Shown here: positions 7,492-16,574 of the stretch, piece after piece
Numbering within the stretch: the first letter of the stretch is position 1
Layout: every line of letters starts with the position of its first letter
Assembly (NCBI GenBank): GCA_022819745.1
Contig: JAJEGS010000040.1
Location: 1-64,000, forward strand
DNA from: Candidatus Latescibacterota bacterium
GTDB taxonomy: Bacteria; Latescibacterota; UBA2968; UBA8231
DNA length: 64,000 nt
Reading direction: 5' to 3'
Notes under the pieces: generated by a model
What the model saw: only the letters and a program-made list of their open reading frames with translations
The model's database searches: none
What the model was told of the DNA's origin: nothing
Translations under genes and position numbers: made by a program

Positions 7492-8973
7492 ATGTTAGAC
7501 CCTCAGTACCTCCTCGGCGACGAGGAGATGCAACAGTTTATAGCCGAGGGCTATCTCACGCTCAAATCCTCGCTGCCCACCTCCCTCCACCAAGAGATTT
7601 ACCAGCGCACCGAAGAGGTTTTTGCCAAGGAGGGCAATCCCGGCAACAACGTCCTGCCCCGCATCCCGGCGTTGCAGCAGGTCTTTGACGATCCGGTCGT
7701 GCGCGGTGCCCTCACTTCAGTGGTGGGGGAGGATTACGTCATGCACGCCCATCGCCACTGCCACATCAATCCGGCCGGCAGCGAGGGCGGTGGCTGGCAC
7801 AAGGACAGCTACTGGGGCTATCACAAGGTGCGCTATCACCGCAATCGCTGGGTGATGATTTTCTACTACCCACAAGACGTCACCTTGGAAAACGGCCCTA
7901 CCGCAGTCATGCCCGGCACGCACTACTACAACGGTCGCGCAGACGACGAGCAGGACGAGCACCACTTGCCCGTCTGCGGCGAGGCCGGCACCTGTACCTT
8001 GGTGCATTTCGACTTGTGGCATCGGGCCATGCCCAACAGCACGGCGGCCAACCGCTACATGATGAAGTTCCAATTTACCCGCCTCAGTGAGCCGACCCGA
8101 CCGAGTTGGAACATCCAAGCTCCAGGGTGGCCGGCCAATGGCTCGGTACCCTCTAGCAAGCATCGAGTCGTGTGGTCGCGGATATGGGATTGGCACGCAG
8201 TAGCCCAAAGCCGTGCCAAGGCCAATGGGCAAATTGAACAATTAAGCGAGTCCCTTAATGGGACGTTGGAACAACGCTTGGCAGCAACCGACGCCCTCGG
8301 CAGGTTGGGAGAAAAGGCTGCGCCCGCACTGGACGCGCTGCTCGGTGCGCTAGGTGATGAAGCCGAGCCGGTGCGCCTCAACGCAGCGTATGCACTCGGT
8401 GCAGTGGGTGCGGCAGCAGTAGGCCCGTTGATTGCAGCTCTTGACGACGAGCGGGAACACGTGCGGGAGCACGCGGCGTATGCACTGGGTGCGGTGGGGG
8501 AGGAAGCTGTGAACGCGTTGATTGCCGCCCTCGACGATGAGCGCGCCCACGTGCGGGGTTTTGCCGCATACTCACTGGGAGACATGGGGGCAAGCGCTGG
8601 AACCGACGCCGTGGATGCCCTGTGCAAGCTAACTGACGATCCGGACGCATGGGTGCGGCGCAACGTGGCCGAGGCTCTCGGAACCATTGAGCTGAATCCA
8701 GAAGCCTCGGTGCCCGCGTTGGCTGCGCTGCTGGCGGACGAGGACGAGCAGGTGCGCTTCAATGCCGCGTACGCGCTGGCTCACTTCGGCCCGACGGCCG
8801 CGGCGGCTACAGACGCGTTGGCTGCGGCCCTCAGCGATGAGAATCGCTACGTCCAAGGGCACAGCACGGCCGCCCTGCAACAGATTGGCACGTCCGAGGC
8901 CCAAGACGTATTGCTGCACCATTTGACCGCGGCGCGCTGGTGCCCCATAACGACCAAGGAGACCACGTTCTGA
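7492..8973 (+). CDS. phytanoyl-CoA dioxygenase-type oxygenase fused to HEAT repeats
   Basis: 493 residues; ATG preceded by AGGAGA six bases away. Residues 1-210 form an Fe(II)/2-oxoglutarate-dependent dioxygenase of the PhyH family: the iron triad is H103, D105 (WHKDSY) and H177 (LWHRAMPN), with R188 (NRYMMKF) placed to hold 2-oxoglutarate. From about residue 245 to the end there are repeated PBS-lyase-type HEAT units of about 31 residues (AAYALGAVG, PLIAALDDE, VREHAAYAL). PhyH proteins are common in FCB and sponge-associated bacteria and hydroxylate small organic substrates; the substrate here is unknown. The HEAT tail probably serves protein contacts. Cytoplasmic, no signal peptide. The gene overlaps the following peptidase gene, suggesting an operon. 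Confidence 0.85.
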   Translation: MLDPQYLLGDEEMQQFIAEGYLTLKSSLPTSLHQEIYQRTEEVFAKEGNPGNNVLPRIPALQQVFDDPVVRGALTSVVGEDYVMHAHRHCHINPAGSEGGGWHKDSYWGYHKVRYHRNRWVMIFYYPQDVTLENGPTAVMPGTHYYNGRADDEQDEHHLPVCGEAGTCTLVHFDLWHRAMPNSTAANRYMMKFQFTRLSEPTRPSWNIQAPGWPANGSVPSSKHRVVWSRIWDWHAVAQSRAKANGQIEQLSESLNGTLEQRLAATDALGRLGEKAAPALDALLGALGDEAEPVRLNAAYALGAVGAAAVGPLIAALDDEREHVREHAAYALGAVGEEAVNALIAALDDERAHVRGFAAYSLGDMGASAGTDAVDALCKLTDDPDAWVRRNVAEALGTIELNPEASVPALAALLADEDEQVRFNAAYALAHFGPTAAAATDALAAALSDENRYVQGHSTAALQQIGTSEAQDVLLHHLTAARWCPITTKETTF

Positions 8974-10223
8974 GTAAATCACGCGTGAAGGCTAGGGTTC
9001 ACCAATACATCGGCGATCATCGAGAGCAGTTGCTCGGCAGCTTGCAGACGCTCGTGCGCGTGGATACCACCAATCCGCCGGGGCGGAACTACCGAGCGAT
9101 GACCGACGCACTCTTGGAGCGCTGCCAAGGCTTGGGTCTGCAAGCCAAAGTCCACCGCGTCCCAGACCAAGAGGTGCGCCGCGTACTCGGCTCGGACGAG
9201 TTCCCGCGCTACAACTTGATTGCTCGGTGGGACGTCGGGCGGCCGCAGACCGTGCATTTCAATGCCCACTACGACGTGGTGCCTTGTTCCGGGCAGTGGA
9301 GATTCGGCGACCCTTTTGAGCCGGGGCTGGCTGGCGATGCGCTCTACGGTCGCGGCTCCGGGGATATGAAAGGGGCGATCTCCGCGTTGCTGATGGCCGT
9401 GGAAGCGCTCAAGGAAACGGGTGCTGAGCCAGCTTTTAACATCGAGTGTTCGTTCACTGCCGACGAGGAGACCGGCGGCCAATTGGGCGCGGGATGGATT
9501 GTAAACAAAGGGCTGGTGAACGCCGATTTTGCGGTCGTCTGCGAGGGGGCGGCTGGGACGCAGGTCGGCTGCGGCCACAACGGCGTGCTGTGGTTAGAGG
9601 TCGAACTGACGGGCAAGGCCGCCCACGCTTCTAACCCAGAACAGGGGGCCAACGCCTTTGAAGCCATGTCGAGCGCAGTGCAGAAATTGCAAGCCTACAA
9701 AAAGAAACTGAATGCTCCCCAGCGCTGCTACGAGGATTTCGACGGTCGGTCGCGCAACCCCACGCTCAATATCGGCGGCACGTTCTCGGGTGGGGAAGGC
9801 GACAAGATCAACACCGTGCCCGCCTATGCCCGCTTTTCGCTGGACCGCCGCTTAGTGCCCGGCGAGCAACTCGCAACAGTCGAACGCGAGCTGCGCCGCG
9901 CTGTGGAGCGAGCCGCTGAGTCACCCTGTCGAATGGCAGTGCCTTTGCGGATTGAACCCTGCGTCGTCAATGCCGAGCACGCACTGCCACAGGCCTTTGC
10001 CCAGGCCGTGCAAGCCGTGCGCCGCCGCACCGCTAGTTACAGGCTCAGTTCTGGCTTTACAGACCTGCACTACTTTGCGGTTGACGGCGGCCTGCCCGGC
10101 ATTGGCTATGGTGTAAAGGGCGAGCGTGCGCACGGAGTGGATGAGCGCGTGCGGGTGCGCGACTTGGCGTTGACGGCGCGCACGTACGCCGAGTTTATGC
10201 TGCGCGGTTTGGAGGCCCATTGA
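8970..10223 (+). CDS. M20 family metallopeptidase/deacylase (ArgE/DapE type)
   Basis: 417 residues if started at the in-frame CTG at 8970. That codon sits seven bases after a strong AAGGAGA (8956-8962) and overlaps the TGA of the dioxygenase gene (CTGA). A GTG at 8940 would add ten residues but has no ribosome site. The M20 metal motifs are present: HYDVVP, GSGDMKGA, ADEETGG and a C-terminal AHGVDE histidine, plus the dimerisation-domain motif AAHASNPEQGANA. Such enzymes remove acyl groups from amino acids (acetylornithine, succinyl-diaminopimelate) or cut dipeptides; I cannot decide which. Predicted cytoplasmic, two zinc ions. It is coupled upstream to the PhyH-HEAT gene and downstream, by overlap, to a membrane protein. 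Confidence 0.8.
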   Translation: MSKSRVKARVHQYIGDHREQLLGSLQTLVRVDTTNPPGRNYRAMTDALLERCQGLGLQAKVHRVPDQEVRRVLGSDEFPRYNLIARWDVGRPQTVHFNAHYDVVPCSGQWRFGDPFEPGLAGDALYGRGSGDMKGAISALLMAVEALKETGAEPAFNIECSFTADEETGGQLGAGWIVNKGLVNADFAVVCEGAAGTQVGCGHNGVLWLEVELTGKAAHASNPEQGANAFEAMSSAVQKLQAYKKKLNAPQRCYEDFDGRSRNPTLNIGGTFSGGEGDKINTVPAYARFSLDRRLVPGEQLATVERELRRAVERAAESPCRMAVPLRIEPCVVNAEHALPQAFAQAVQAVRRRTASYRLSSGFTDLHYFAVDGGLPGIGYGVKGERAHGVDERVRVRDLALTARTYAEFMLRGLEAH

Positions 10224-10960
10224 GCGAAAACCTGCGACGCTTCTTGTGGACGGCGTACGACCGCTTAGGCAGTCTGGTGGGCTACAACTTGCTGTGGAGC
10301 GCGTTGAGCTTGCCTTGGATTGCAGGGGCGTACGCGCTTTTGCAGGTAGGGTTTGGGCTGGGCGGCGTGGGTCTGGTGGGGGCTGCCGTCCTAGCCGGTA
10401 CTCTGCTGTTGAGCGCACCGGCCACGGCCATGCTCTTCGCCGCTGGGGCCGCTTGGGCGCGGGGCAGGGATTTTGGTCTGCGGGACTTTTGGGCGGCTGG
10501 CCGCGCGTTTTTTTGGCGCGCTCTCGCGCTGGGGTTGCTAATGGTCGCCGCGGTCGCGCTGGTGCTGGCCAACGTGGTTTTTTACCAGCGAATCGGCGGC
10601 TGGCTGGGGGTGTTTTTGGGCGGGCTGATGGTCTGGTTCCTGCTGCTGGTGGGCATGGTTGCGGTGTATGTTTTTCCGGTGCTGGTCACTCAGGAGGGGT
10701 CGGTGTGGTCAACAGTGCGCTACAGTTTTCTCCTGTCGGTTGACAATGTAAAGCTCTCGCTGATTTTTTTGCTGACCGCAGGCTTGGCTTTGGGCCTTGG
10801 CGTCGCTTCTGGATTGGGGTTGTTCTGCGGCGGCACGGCGGCTTGGGCCTTGTGGATCAGCGTTGGCTTTCGCGCACTCCTGCCCAAGTACACGGGCCAG
10901 CCGCTGCCCAACGAAGCCCCGCGTCGGCTGCGCGAACTGATCCGCCCTTGGGAGGCTTGA
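10220..10960 (+). CDS. polytopic membrane protein, YesL/DUF624-like
   Basis: 246 residues, starting with TTG that overlaps the TGA of the peptidase gene (TTGA). About five or six hydrophobic segments are visible, with LLWSALSLPWI near the start, small-residue-rich helices in the middle (GLGGVGLVGAAVLAGTLLL) and a final one ending ALWISVGFRALLP. The pattern of two N-terminal helices, the ATAML motif after the second, and a charged C-terminus resembles the DUF624/YesL family, for which no function is established. The tight packing between the peptidase and the NAD(P)HX repair gene suggests one transcript. No catalytic motif is visible. Confidence 0.55.
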   Translation: MSENLRRFLWTAYDRLGSLVGYNLLWSALSLPWIAGAYALLQVGFGLGGVGLVGAAVLAGTLLLSAPATAMLFAAGAAWARGRDFGLRDFWAAGRAFFWRALALGLLMVAAVALVLANVVFYQRIGGWLGVFLGGLMVWFLLLVGMVAVYVFPVLVTQEGSVWSTVRYSFLLSVDNVKLSLIFLLTAGLALGLGVASGLGLFCGGTAAWALWISVGFRALLPKYTGQPLPNEAPRRLRELIRPWEA

Positions 10961-10962
10961 GC

Positions 10963-12525
10963 ATGGACTTGCCCAAACTGGTAACGGGCCGAGAAATGGC
11001 TGCAGTTGATCAGCGCACGATCGCAGAGGCGGGCATATCTAGCGCCGAACTCATAGAGCGAGCAGGTGCAGAGGTGATTGCGGCCATTGCGGCGCGCTGG
11101 GATGGCTTGGCTGGTTTGCAGGCCGTGGTCCTGTGCGGCAAAGGCAACAATGGCGGCGATGGGTTTGCCGTGGCTCGGCTCTTGCGCGCTGGTGGTGGCT
11201 CGGCGCGCGTCTTCCTCGCGGCAGACCGCGCGGACGTGCAAGGAGCTGCGGCCGAGCACTTGCGGCGTTGTGAACAGGAGGGCGAGGCCGTCGAAGTGCT
11301 CGGCGAGGACTTGGCTCTGCTCGACGCCGCTCTCGGCGACGCCGACTTGGTAATAGACGCGCTTTTGGGCACTGGATTGCGCGGGGCACCCCGTCCGGCT
11401 ATGGCGCGCGTCATCGAGCGCATTGCCCATTGCGAAAGGCCGGTAGTGGCCGTGGATATTCCCTCGGGGGTCGAGGCCGACACCGGGCAGGTACACGGCG
11501 CAGTCGTGCAAGCTGTGCTGACAGTGACCTTCGGCTTGGTCAAAGTCGGGCAGCTATTCTATCCCGGCCGGTCGCATTGCGGTGCGCTGCACTTGGCCAA
11601 TATCGGTTTCCCTGAGTCCATTTTGCGCGATGCGGCTGCTCAGGCTCTACTGCTTTCCGCTGAGGGGCTGGGGCCGCTCGTGCCGCGTCGTCGCGGCGAC
11701 GAGCACAAGGGGAGTTGCGGGACGGTGGCTGTGGTCGCGGGGTCGGTGGGCATGACTGGAGCGGCCGCGCTGACCGCGGATGCCGCGCTCAGAAGCGGTG
11801 CCGGTCGCGTCCATCTAGGGATACCTGCAAGTCTCAACGACATTCTCGAAGTCAAGCTCTCGGAGGTAATGACCCGGCCGTTGCCCGAAGTGCGCAAGCG
11901 GCGCTGTTTGTCGCTGCGGGCCTTGGGCGCGGTGTGCGCTATGTTGACGCGGGCCGATGTCTTAGCCTTAGGGCCGGGGTTGGGGCGCTATCGAGAGACC
12001 GAAGAACTGGTGAGGCGGCTGGTGTTGCAAACCGAATTGCCCCTCGTTTTGGATGCGGACGGACTTAGTGCATTCGCCGGTCAAGCCGAAGTGCTAAAGG
12101 GCCGCTCGGCACCGCTGGTTCTCACGCCCCACGTGGGCGAGTTCGCCCGCTTGAGTGGGTTGGACAAGCGGCAGATTACCGATGCGCCCATGGCCGTGGC
12201 CCGCGACTTTGCCGGCGAATTCGGCGCGACGCTCGTGTTGAAGGGAGCGCCGACTGTCGTGGCTTTGTCCGATGGGCGCGTGGCGGTCAACTCTACGGGC
12301 AATCCGGGCATGGCCACGGCCGGATCGGGCGACGTGCTGACCGGGATCATTGCCGGGCTGATGGCCCAAGGGCTAGGTGCGGAGGCAGCGGCCTGTCTCG
12401 GGGTCTATGTCCACGGCCGGGCCGGAGATCGGGCAGTCGAGCGACTGGGGGAATGGGGGATGCGGGCGGGCGATATAGCCGACGAAATCGCCTTGGCCAT
12501 GGTGGACGCGGCGCGGTCTGCTTGA
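10963..12525 (+). CDS. nnr: bifunctional NAD(P)H-hydrate epimerase / ADP-dependent dehydratase
   Basis: 520 residues from the ATG at 10963, with GGAGG seven bases upstream; the open frame reaches back to 10843 but overlaps the membrane gene. The N-terminal half is the YjeF_N epimerase (CGKGNNGGDGFAVARLL, DALLGTGLRG, AVDIPSGVEADTG). The C-terminal half is the ribokinase-fold dehydratase (KGSCGTVAVVAGS, LTPHVGEFARL, KGAPTVVAL and NPGMATAGSGDVLTG, the last carrying the catalytic Asp). Together they repair damaged NADHX and NADPHX. Length and domain order match E. coli YjeF/Nnr. Housekeeping, cytoplasmic; it ends just before a promoter-like sequence for the next gene. Confidence 0.92.
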   Translation: MDLPKLVTGREMAAVDQRTIAEAGISSAELIERAGAEVIAAIAARWDGLAGLQAVVLCGKGNNGGDGFAVARLLRAGGGSARVFLAADRADVQGAAAEHLRRCEQEGEAVEVLGEDLALLDAALGDADLVIDALLGTGLRGAPRPAMARVIERIAHCERPVVAVDIPSGVEADTGQVHGAVVQAVLTVTFGLVKVGQLFYPGRSHCGALHLANIGFPESILRDAAAQALLLSAEGLGPLVPRRRGDEHKGSCGTVAVVAGSVGMTGAAALTADAALRSGAGRVHLGIPASLNDILEVKLSEVMTRPLPEVRKRRCLSLRALGAVCAMLTRADVLALGPGLGRYRETEELVRRLVLQTELPLVLDADGLSAFAGQAEVLKGRSAPLVLTPHVGEFARLSGLDKRQITDAPMAVARDFAGEFGATLVLKGAPTVVALSDGRVAVNSTGNPGMATAGSGDVLTGIIAGLMAQGLGAEAAACLGVYVHGRAGDRAVERLGEWGMRAGDIADEIALAMVDAARSA

Positions 12526-12548
12526 CATGTTTGAAGTGATGCTTTAAT
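12522..12548 (+). promoter_or_regulatory. candidate promoter for the small membrane-anchored protein
   Basis: TTGACA (12522-12527), overlapping the stop of nnr, and TTTAAT (12543-12548) are separated by 15 bases, which is short. A 17-base spacer would give TAATCT, a poorer box. The perfect -35 supports a promoter but the spacing weakens it. Confidence 0.4.
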
Positions 12549-12632
12549 CTGGAAATGGAAGTGGAAACGGAGTGCCGGTGCGGGCGCTTCTTGGCTTTTC
12601 ATTTAATCTACAAGAGTTACAAGGCTTGCGTT

Positions 12633-13127
12633 ATGGCTGACGTCAAAGACGCCATTGAAGAAATGATCGAAGAGTCCTACTTGCTAGGGCTTTCGGAAGA
12701 AGAGATTCTCGCGGACTTCAGCCGCTTTATCGATACCTGCTATACCATTATTCAGGACAACGTAAAAAGCCGCGAGGACCTCAGCCGCTTGGCCGAGAAT
12801 TTGGCGCGGGAGAAGACCAGTACTCGCAGCGCCGACCAGTCCACTGATCTGGGCAAGGTCACGGCTAAGGACGCCCAGCGGGCTTGCGCGGAAAAAGCGG
12901 CGCGCCGCAAGCGCATGGTCTTAAAGGCCATTGCCGACTACGACCCCTACCTGGTCCGCCTCATCAACGAGCAGCGCTTTCAGGTAGATCTCCAGGAAGA
13001 AGTGGCGCGCCCCAAGTTCAAGGTCCATCGGGACCGCGATTGGGACCGCTACGGCCAGCTTTTGCTCCAAGCCGGCTGCATCACTGTGGTCGCGCTCCTC
13101 ATGGTTCTCATCTATCTAAGGTTTTAG
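12633..13127 (+). CDS. hypothetical protein with C-terminal membrane anchor
   Basis: 164 residues from the ATG at 12633 (MADVKDAIEEM); the frame is open from 12555 but those codons look non-coding. Three parts can be seen: an acidic helical N-terminus (about 1-55, EEMIEESYLLGLSEEEIL), a basic middle with possible coiled coil (AEKAARRKRMVLKAI), and one hydrophobic segment at the very end (LLLQAGCITVVALLMVLIYLRF region), after which the protein stops. This is a tail-anchored topology with the bulk in the cytoplasm. I recognise no family. It stands alone between nnr and carB, with its own candidate promoter. Confidence 0.6.
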   Translation: MADVKDAIEEMIEESYLLGLSEEEILADFSRFIDTCYTIIQDNVKSREDLSRLAENLAREKTSTRSADQSTDLGKVTAKDAQRACAEKAARRKRMVLKAIADYDPYLVRLINEQRFQVDLQEEVARPKFKVHRDRDWDRYGQLLLQAGCITVVALLMVLIYLRF

Positions 13128-13345
13128 GACAGTACGAGTTGATCGAGACGTGCAGTCCAAGCCCCTTCATCGAGTCGTTCGCACGAGGTCCGCAGCAAGG
13201 TTGGTTCGGATGGGGATCAGGCCGATGCGCACTCTCCGGAGTGGGACGCGCATTCGGGCCGCTCGCAGTCCCCTGCGGTAACCACGCGCCAACCCGCCCC
13301 GTCGTGCCGTCGTTCGTCCACTCCTTTCACATTCGCTAAAACTCC

Positions 13346-16300
13346 ATGCCCAAACGCACAGATATTGAAAAAATAATGCTCATCGGCTCTGGCCCCATCG
13401 TCATTGGCCAAGCCTGCGAGTTTGATTATTCGGGAACGCAAGCCTGTAAGGCGCTGGCCGAAGAAGGCTACGAAATCGTTTTGGTCAACAGCAATCCGGC
13501 GACGATTATGACCGATCCAGAGGTGGCTCACCGGACCTATATCGAGCCGATTACACCGGAGATTTGCGCACGGATCATCGCCGAGGAAAAGCCGCAGGCC
13601 CTCCTACCGACGCTCGGCGGCCAAACCGCGCTCAACACGGCGGTGGCCTTGGCCGAAAGCGGAGCTCTCGCCGAGCACGATGTCGAGATGATTGGCGCTC
13701 CACTCGACGCCATCAAGATGGCCGAAGATCGCGAACTCTTCAAAGCCGCCATGGATCGGGCCGGGTTGGACATGCCTCGCGGGGCCTTTGTCCACAGCTT
13801 TGAAGAGGCCCAAAAACACCAAGCCGAATTGGGCTTCCCGACGATTATCCGCCCCGCTTTTACGCTGGGAGGCTCTGGCGGCGGCGTGGCGTACAACGCC
13901 GAGGAATTCGAGCGGATCGTGAGTCACGGCCTCGACCTGAGTCCAATCGACGAGGTGTTGATCGAGGAATCGGTGCTCGGGTGGAAGGAATTCGAGCTGG
14001 AGGTCATGCGCGATCACCGCGACAACGTGGTCATCATCTGCTCGATTGAAAACTTCGACCCCATGGGCATTCACACCGGCGACAGCATCACGGTTGCGCC
14101 AGCGCAGACCTTGTCCGACAAGGAATATCAGCACATGCGCGACGCGGCCATCCGCATCATGCGCGAGATCGGCGTCGATACCGGCGGGTCCAATATCCAG
14201 TTCGCGGTCAATCCCACCGACGGCCGCATGGTAGTAATCGAGATGAATCCCCGGGTCTCGCGCTCTTCGGCGCTGGCTTCTAAAGCAACGGGCTTTCCCA
14301 TTGCCAAGATCGCCGCCAAACTGGCCGTGGGCTACAGTCTGGACGAAATCCGCAACGACATCACCCGCGAGACTCCAGCGTCCTTTGAGCCGACCATCGA
14401 CTACGTGGTGACCAAAATTCCGCGCTTTACCTTTGAGAAATTCCCCAGCACGCCGGACGCACTCGACACCCAGATGCGCTCGGTGGGAGAGACCATGGCC
14501 ATTGGTCGGACCTTTAAGGAGTCGCTGCAAAAGGGTCTGCGCTCGCTGGAGGTTGGTCGCGCGGGTTTTGGGGCCGACGGCAAGGATTTCAGCGCGGCCA
14601 AGGTGGCCGACGAGGAACTGCGCGAGAAATTGCTGCGTCCCAACTCTCAGCGCATGTTCTATCTCAAGCTGGCCATTGCCAAAGGCTACACCCACGACGA
14701 ACTCTATGGTCTGACGGGCATTGATCCGTGGTTTCTCGACCAGCTCTACCAGCTTTTTGAACTCGAACAACAGCTCATGCAGGAAGATGTGCTCGCCGAT
14801 GTCACCTTGTTGCGCCGCGCCAAGGAGTGGGGATTTAGCGATCGCCAGCTAGCGCATCTCAATGGCGGCGACGAGGTCAGCGTCCGTCGGCGTCGCCTCG
14901 AATTGGACGTTCGCCCGGTGTACAAAACAGTCGATACCTGCGCCGCTGAGTTCGAGGCCCACACGCCGTACCACTACTCGACGTACGACCGCGAGGACGA
15001 AGTGCAGCGCTCGACGCGCAAGAAGATCGCCATCCTCGGCGGCGGGCCGAACCGCATCGGCCAAGGAATTGAATTCGATTACTGCTGCGTCCACGCGTGT
15101 TTTGCGCTGCGCGAAATCGGCTATGAGACCATCATGGTCAACTCCAATCCCGAGACGGTCAGCACAGATTACGACACGGCCAACAAGCTCTACTTTGAGC
15201 CACTGACGATCGAAGACGTGCTGCACATTGTCGAGCGCGAAGCTCCAGACGGCGTCATCGTGCAGTTCGGCGGGCAGACCCCGCTGAACTTGGCCGTCGA
15301 ACTAGAGCGCGAGGGCGTGCCCATCATCGGCACCTCGCCCAGCAGTATTGACTTGGCCGAGGATCGCGAGCGCTTTGGTCAACTGTTGAACGAACTGGGC
15401 ATCCGCCAGCCGGAGAATGGCATGGCCGCCAGTTGTGACGAAGCGTGCGCGATTGCCGCGCAGATTGGCTTCCCGGTCTTGGTGCGGCCTTCTTATGTGC
15501 TTGGTGGGCGGGCTATGGTCGTTGCCTACGATGTCGAGGGCCTTGAAACCTATATCAACGAAGCCATTGAGGTCGCGCCCGAGCGGCCCGTGCTCATCGA
15601 TCGCTACTTGCAAGGCGCGGAGGAATTCGACGTGGATGCCGTGGCCGACGGGACGGATGTGGTCGTTGGCGGGATCATGCAGCACATCGAACACGCTGGC
15701 GTGCATTCGGGCGACAGTGCCTGCGCCTTGCCGCCCTACGACACGCCGGCTAGGCATATTGAGGCCATGCGCGAGTACACTCACGCATTGGCGCGCTCGC
15801 TCGGCGTGGTTGGCTTGATGAACGTGCAATACGCCGTCTATCAAGACGAGGTCTATGCGATTGAGGTAAATCCTCGGGCTTCGCGCACTGTGCCTTTTGT
15901 CAGCAAGGCCATTGGCCGTCCGCTGGCCAAGATCGCCGCGCTGGCCATGGTGGGGGTGAGCTTGCGCGAGCAGGGTTTTACCGAGGAGATCGTGCCCACG
16001 CACATATCCGTTAAGGAAGCCGTGCTGCCCTTTATAAAATTCCCCGGGGCCGATAGCCTGCTGGGGCCGGAGATGAAGTCCACGGGCGAGGTTATGGGCA
16101 TTGGCCGCGACTTTGGCACGGCCTTCCTCAAGGCACAGATGGGGGCGGGTTCGCTGCTGCCGTCGCGCGGCCGGGTCTTTATCAGCGTGGCCGACTGCGA
16201 TAAAGAGGATGTCTTGCCGGTGGCGCGTCGGCTGCGCGCGGCCGGATTTGAGCTGGTGGCCACGCAGGGCACGCGAGATTTCCTCGGCAAGCACGGCATC

Positions 16301-16564
16301 GCCGCGGAGCGGGTACACAAAATTCACGAGGGTAGCCCGCACATCGAAGACGCGATTCGCAGCCGCCAGATCGATCTGATCATCAACACCCCGCTCGACG
16401 AACCTTCTTACTACGATGACTTTGCGGTGCGTCGAGCTGCGGTCGTAACCGGCGTGCCCTATACGACGACGATGGCCGGTGCTCGGGCTGCGGCTGCGGG
16501 CATCGAAGCGCTGCAACGCGCCGAATTAGGCGTGCAATCCCTGCAGGATTACCATCGGAGCTAG
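13346..16564 (+). CDS. carB: carbamoyl-phosphate synthase large subunit
   Basis: 1072 residues, almost the same length as E. coli CarB (1073). It joins two ATP-grasp halves and makes carbamoyl phosphate from bicarbonate, ammonia from the small subunit, and two ATP, feeding pyrimidine and arginine synthesis. Signatures seen: [20 protein letters not shown] at the start, [31 protein letters not shown] in the first half; [19 protein letters not shown] and [16 protein letters not shown] in the second; and a C-terminal MGS-like regulatory domain ([14 protein letters not shown]). The start is the only good ATG, without a clear SD. The small subunit gene carA is not nearby. The 218 bases ahead contain no recognisable gene. 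pyrK and pyrD lie 2.6 kb downstream on the same strand. Confidence 0.96.
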   Translation: MPKRTDIEKIMLIGSGPIVIGQACEFDYSGTQACKALAEEGYEIVLVNSNPATIMTDPEVAHRTYIEPITPEICARIIAEEKPQALLPTLGGQTALNTAVALAESGALAEHDVEMIGAPLDAIKMAEDRELFKAAMDRAGLDMPRGAFVHSFEEAQKHQAELGFPTIIRPAFTLGGSGGGVAYNAEEFERIVSHGLDLSPIDEVLIEESVLGWKEFELEVMRDHRDNVVIICSIENFDPMGIHTGDSITVAPAQTLSDKEYQHMRDAAIRIMREIGVDTGGSNIQFAVNPTDGRMVVIEMNPRVSRSSALASKATGFPIAKIAAKLAVGYSLDEIRNDITRETPASFEPTIDYVVTKIPRFTFEKFPSTPDALDTQMRSVGETMAIGRTFKESLQKGLRSLEVGRAGFGADGKDFSAAKVADEELREKLLRPNSQRMFYLKLAIAKGYTHDELYGLTGIDPWFLDQLYQLFELEQQLMQEDVLADVTLLRRAKEWGFSDRQLAHLNGGDEVSVRRRRLELDVRPVYKTVDTCAAEFEAHTPYHYSTYDREDEVQRSTRKKIAILGGGPNRIGQGIEFDYCCVHACFALREIGYETIMVNSNPETVSTDYDTANKLYFEPLTIEDVLHIVEREAPDGVIVQFGGQTPLNLAVELEREGVPIIGTSPSSIDLAEDRERFGQLLNELGIRQPENGMAASCDEACAIAAQIGFPVLVRPSYVLGGRAMVVAYDVEGLETYINEAIEVAPERPVLIDRYLQGAEEFDVDAVADGTDVVVGGIMQHIEHAGVHSGDSACALPPYDTPARHIEAMREYTHALARSLGVVGLMNVQYAVYQDEVYAIEVNPRASRTVPFVSKAIGRPLAKIAALAMVGVSLREQGFTEEIVPTHISVKEAVLPFIKFPGADSLLGPEMKSTGEVMGIGRDFGTAFLKAQMGAGSLLPSRGRVFISVADCDKEDVLPVARRLRAAGFELVATQGTRDFLGKHGIAAERVHKIHEGSPHIEDAIRSRQIDLIINTPLDEPSYYDDFAVRRAAVVTGVPYTTTMAGARAAAAGIEALQRAELGVQSLQDYHRS

Positions 16565-16574
16565 GAGACGGCTC

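Noticed and set aside
8055..8762. 235-codon minus-strand ORF opposite the HEAT repeats
   Set aside because: Antisense of a repetitive region, low complexity; the plus strand has clear dioxygenase and HEAT motifs.
10220..10960. 10246-10743 overlapping plus-strand ORF
   Set aside because: Gly/Arg-rich off-frame of the membrane protein; the real frame shows clear hydrophobic helices.
13128..13345. 218-base gap before carB searched for a tRNA or attenuator
   Set aside because: Only short stems (such as CACTC-TCCG-GAGTG) are present; no cloverleaf, no terminator followed by T-run, no leader peptide.
13604..14770. 388-codon minus-strand ORF opposite carB
   Set aside because: Lies fully antisense to carB; open only because of the GC-rich codon use of the real gene; no family similarity.
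15302..16516. 404-codon minus-strand ORF opposite carB
   Set aside because: Shadow of the second half of carB; sequence is low-complexity and rich in Arg and His as typical of antisense frames.
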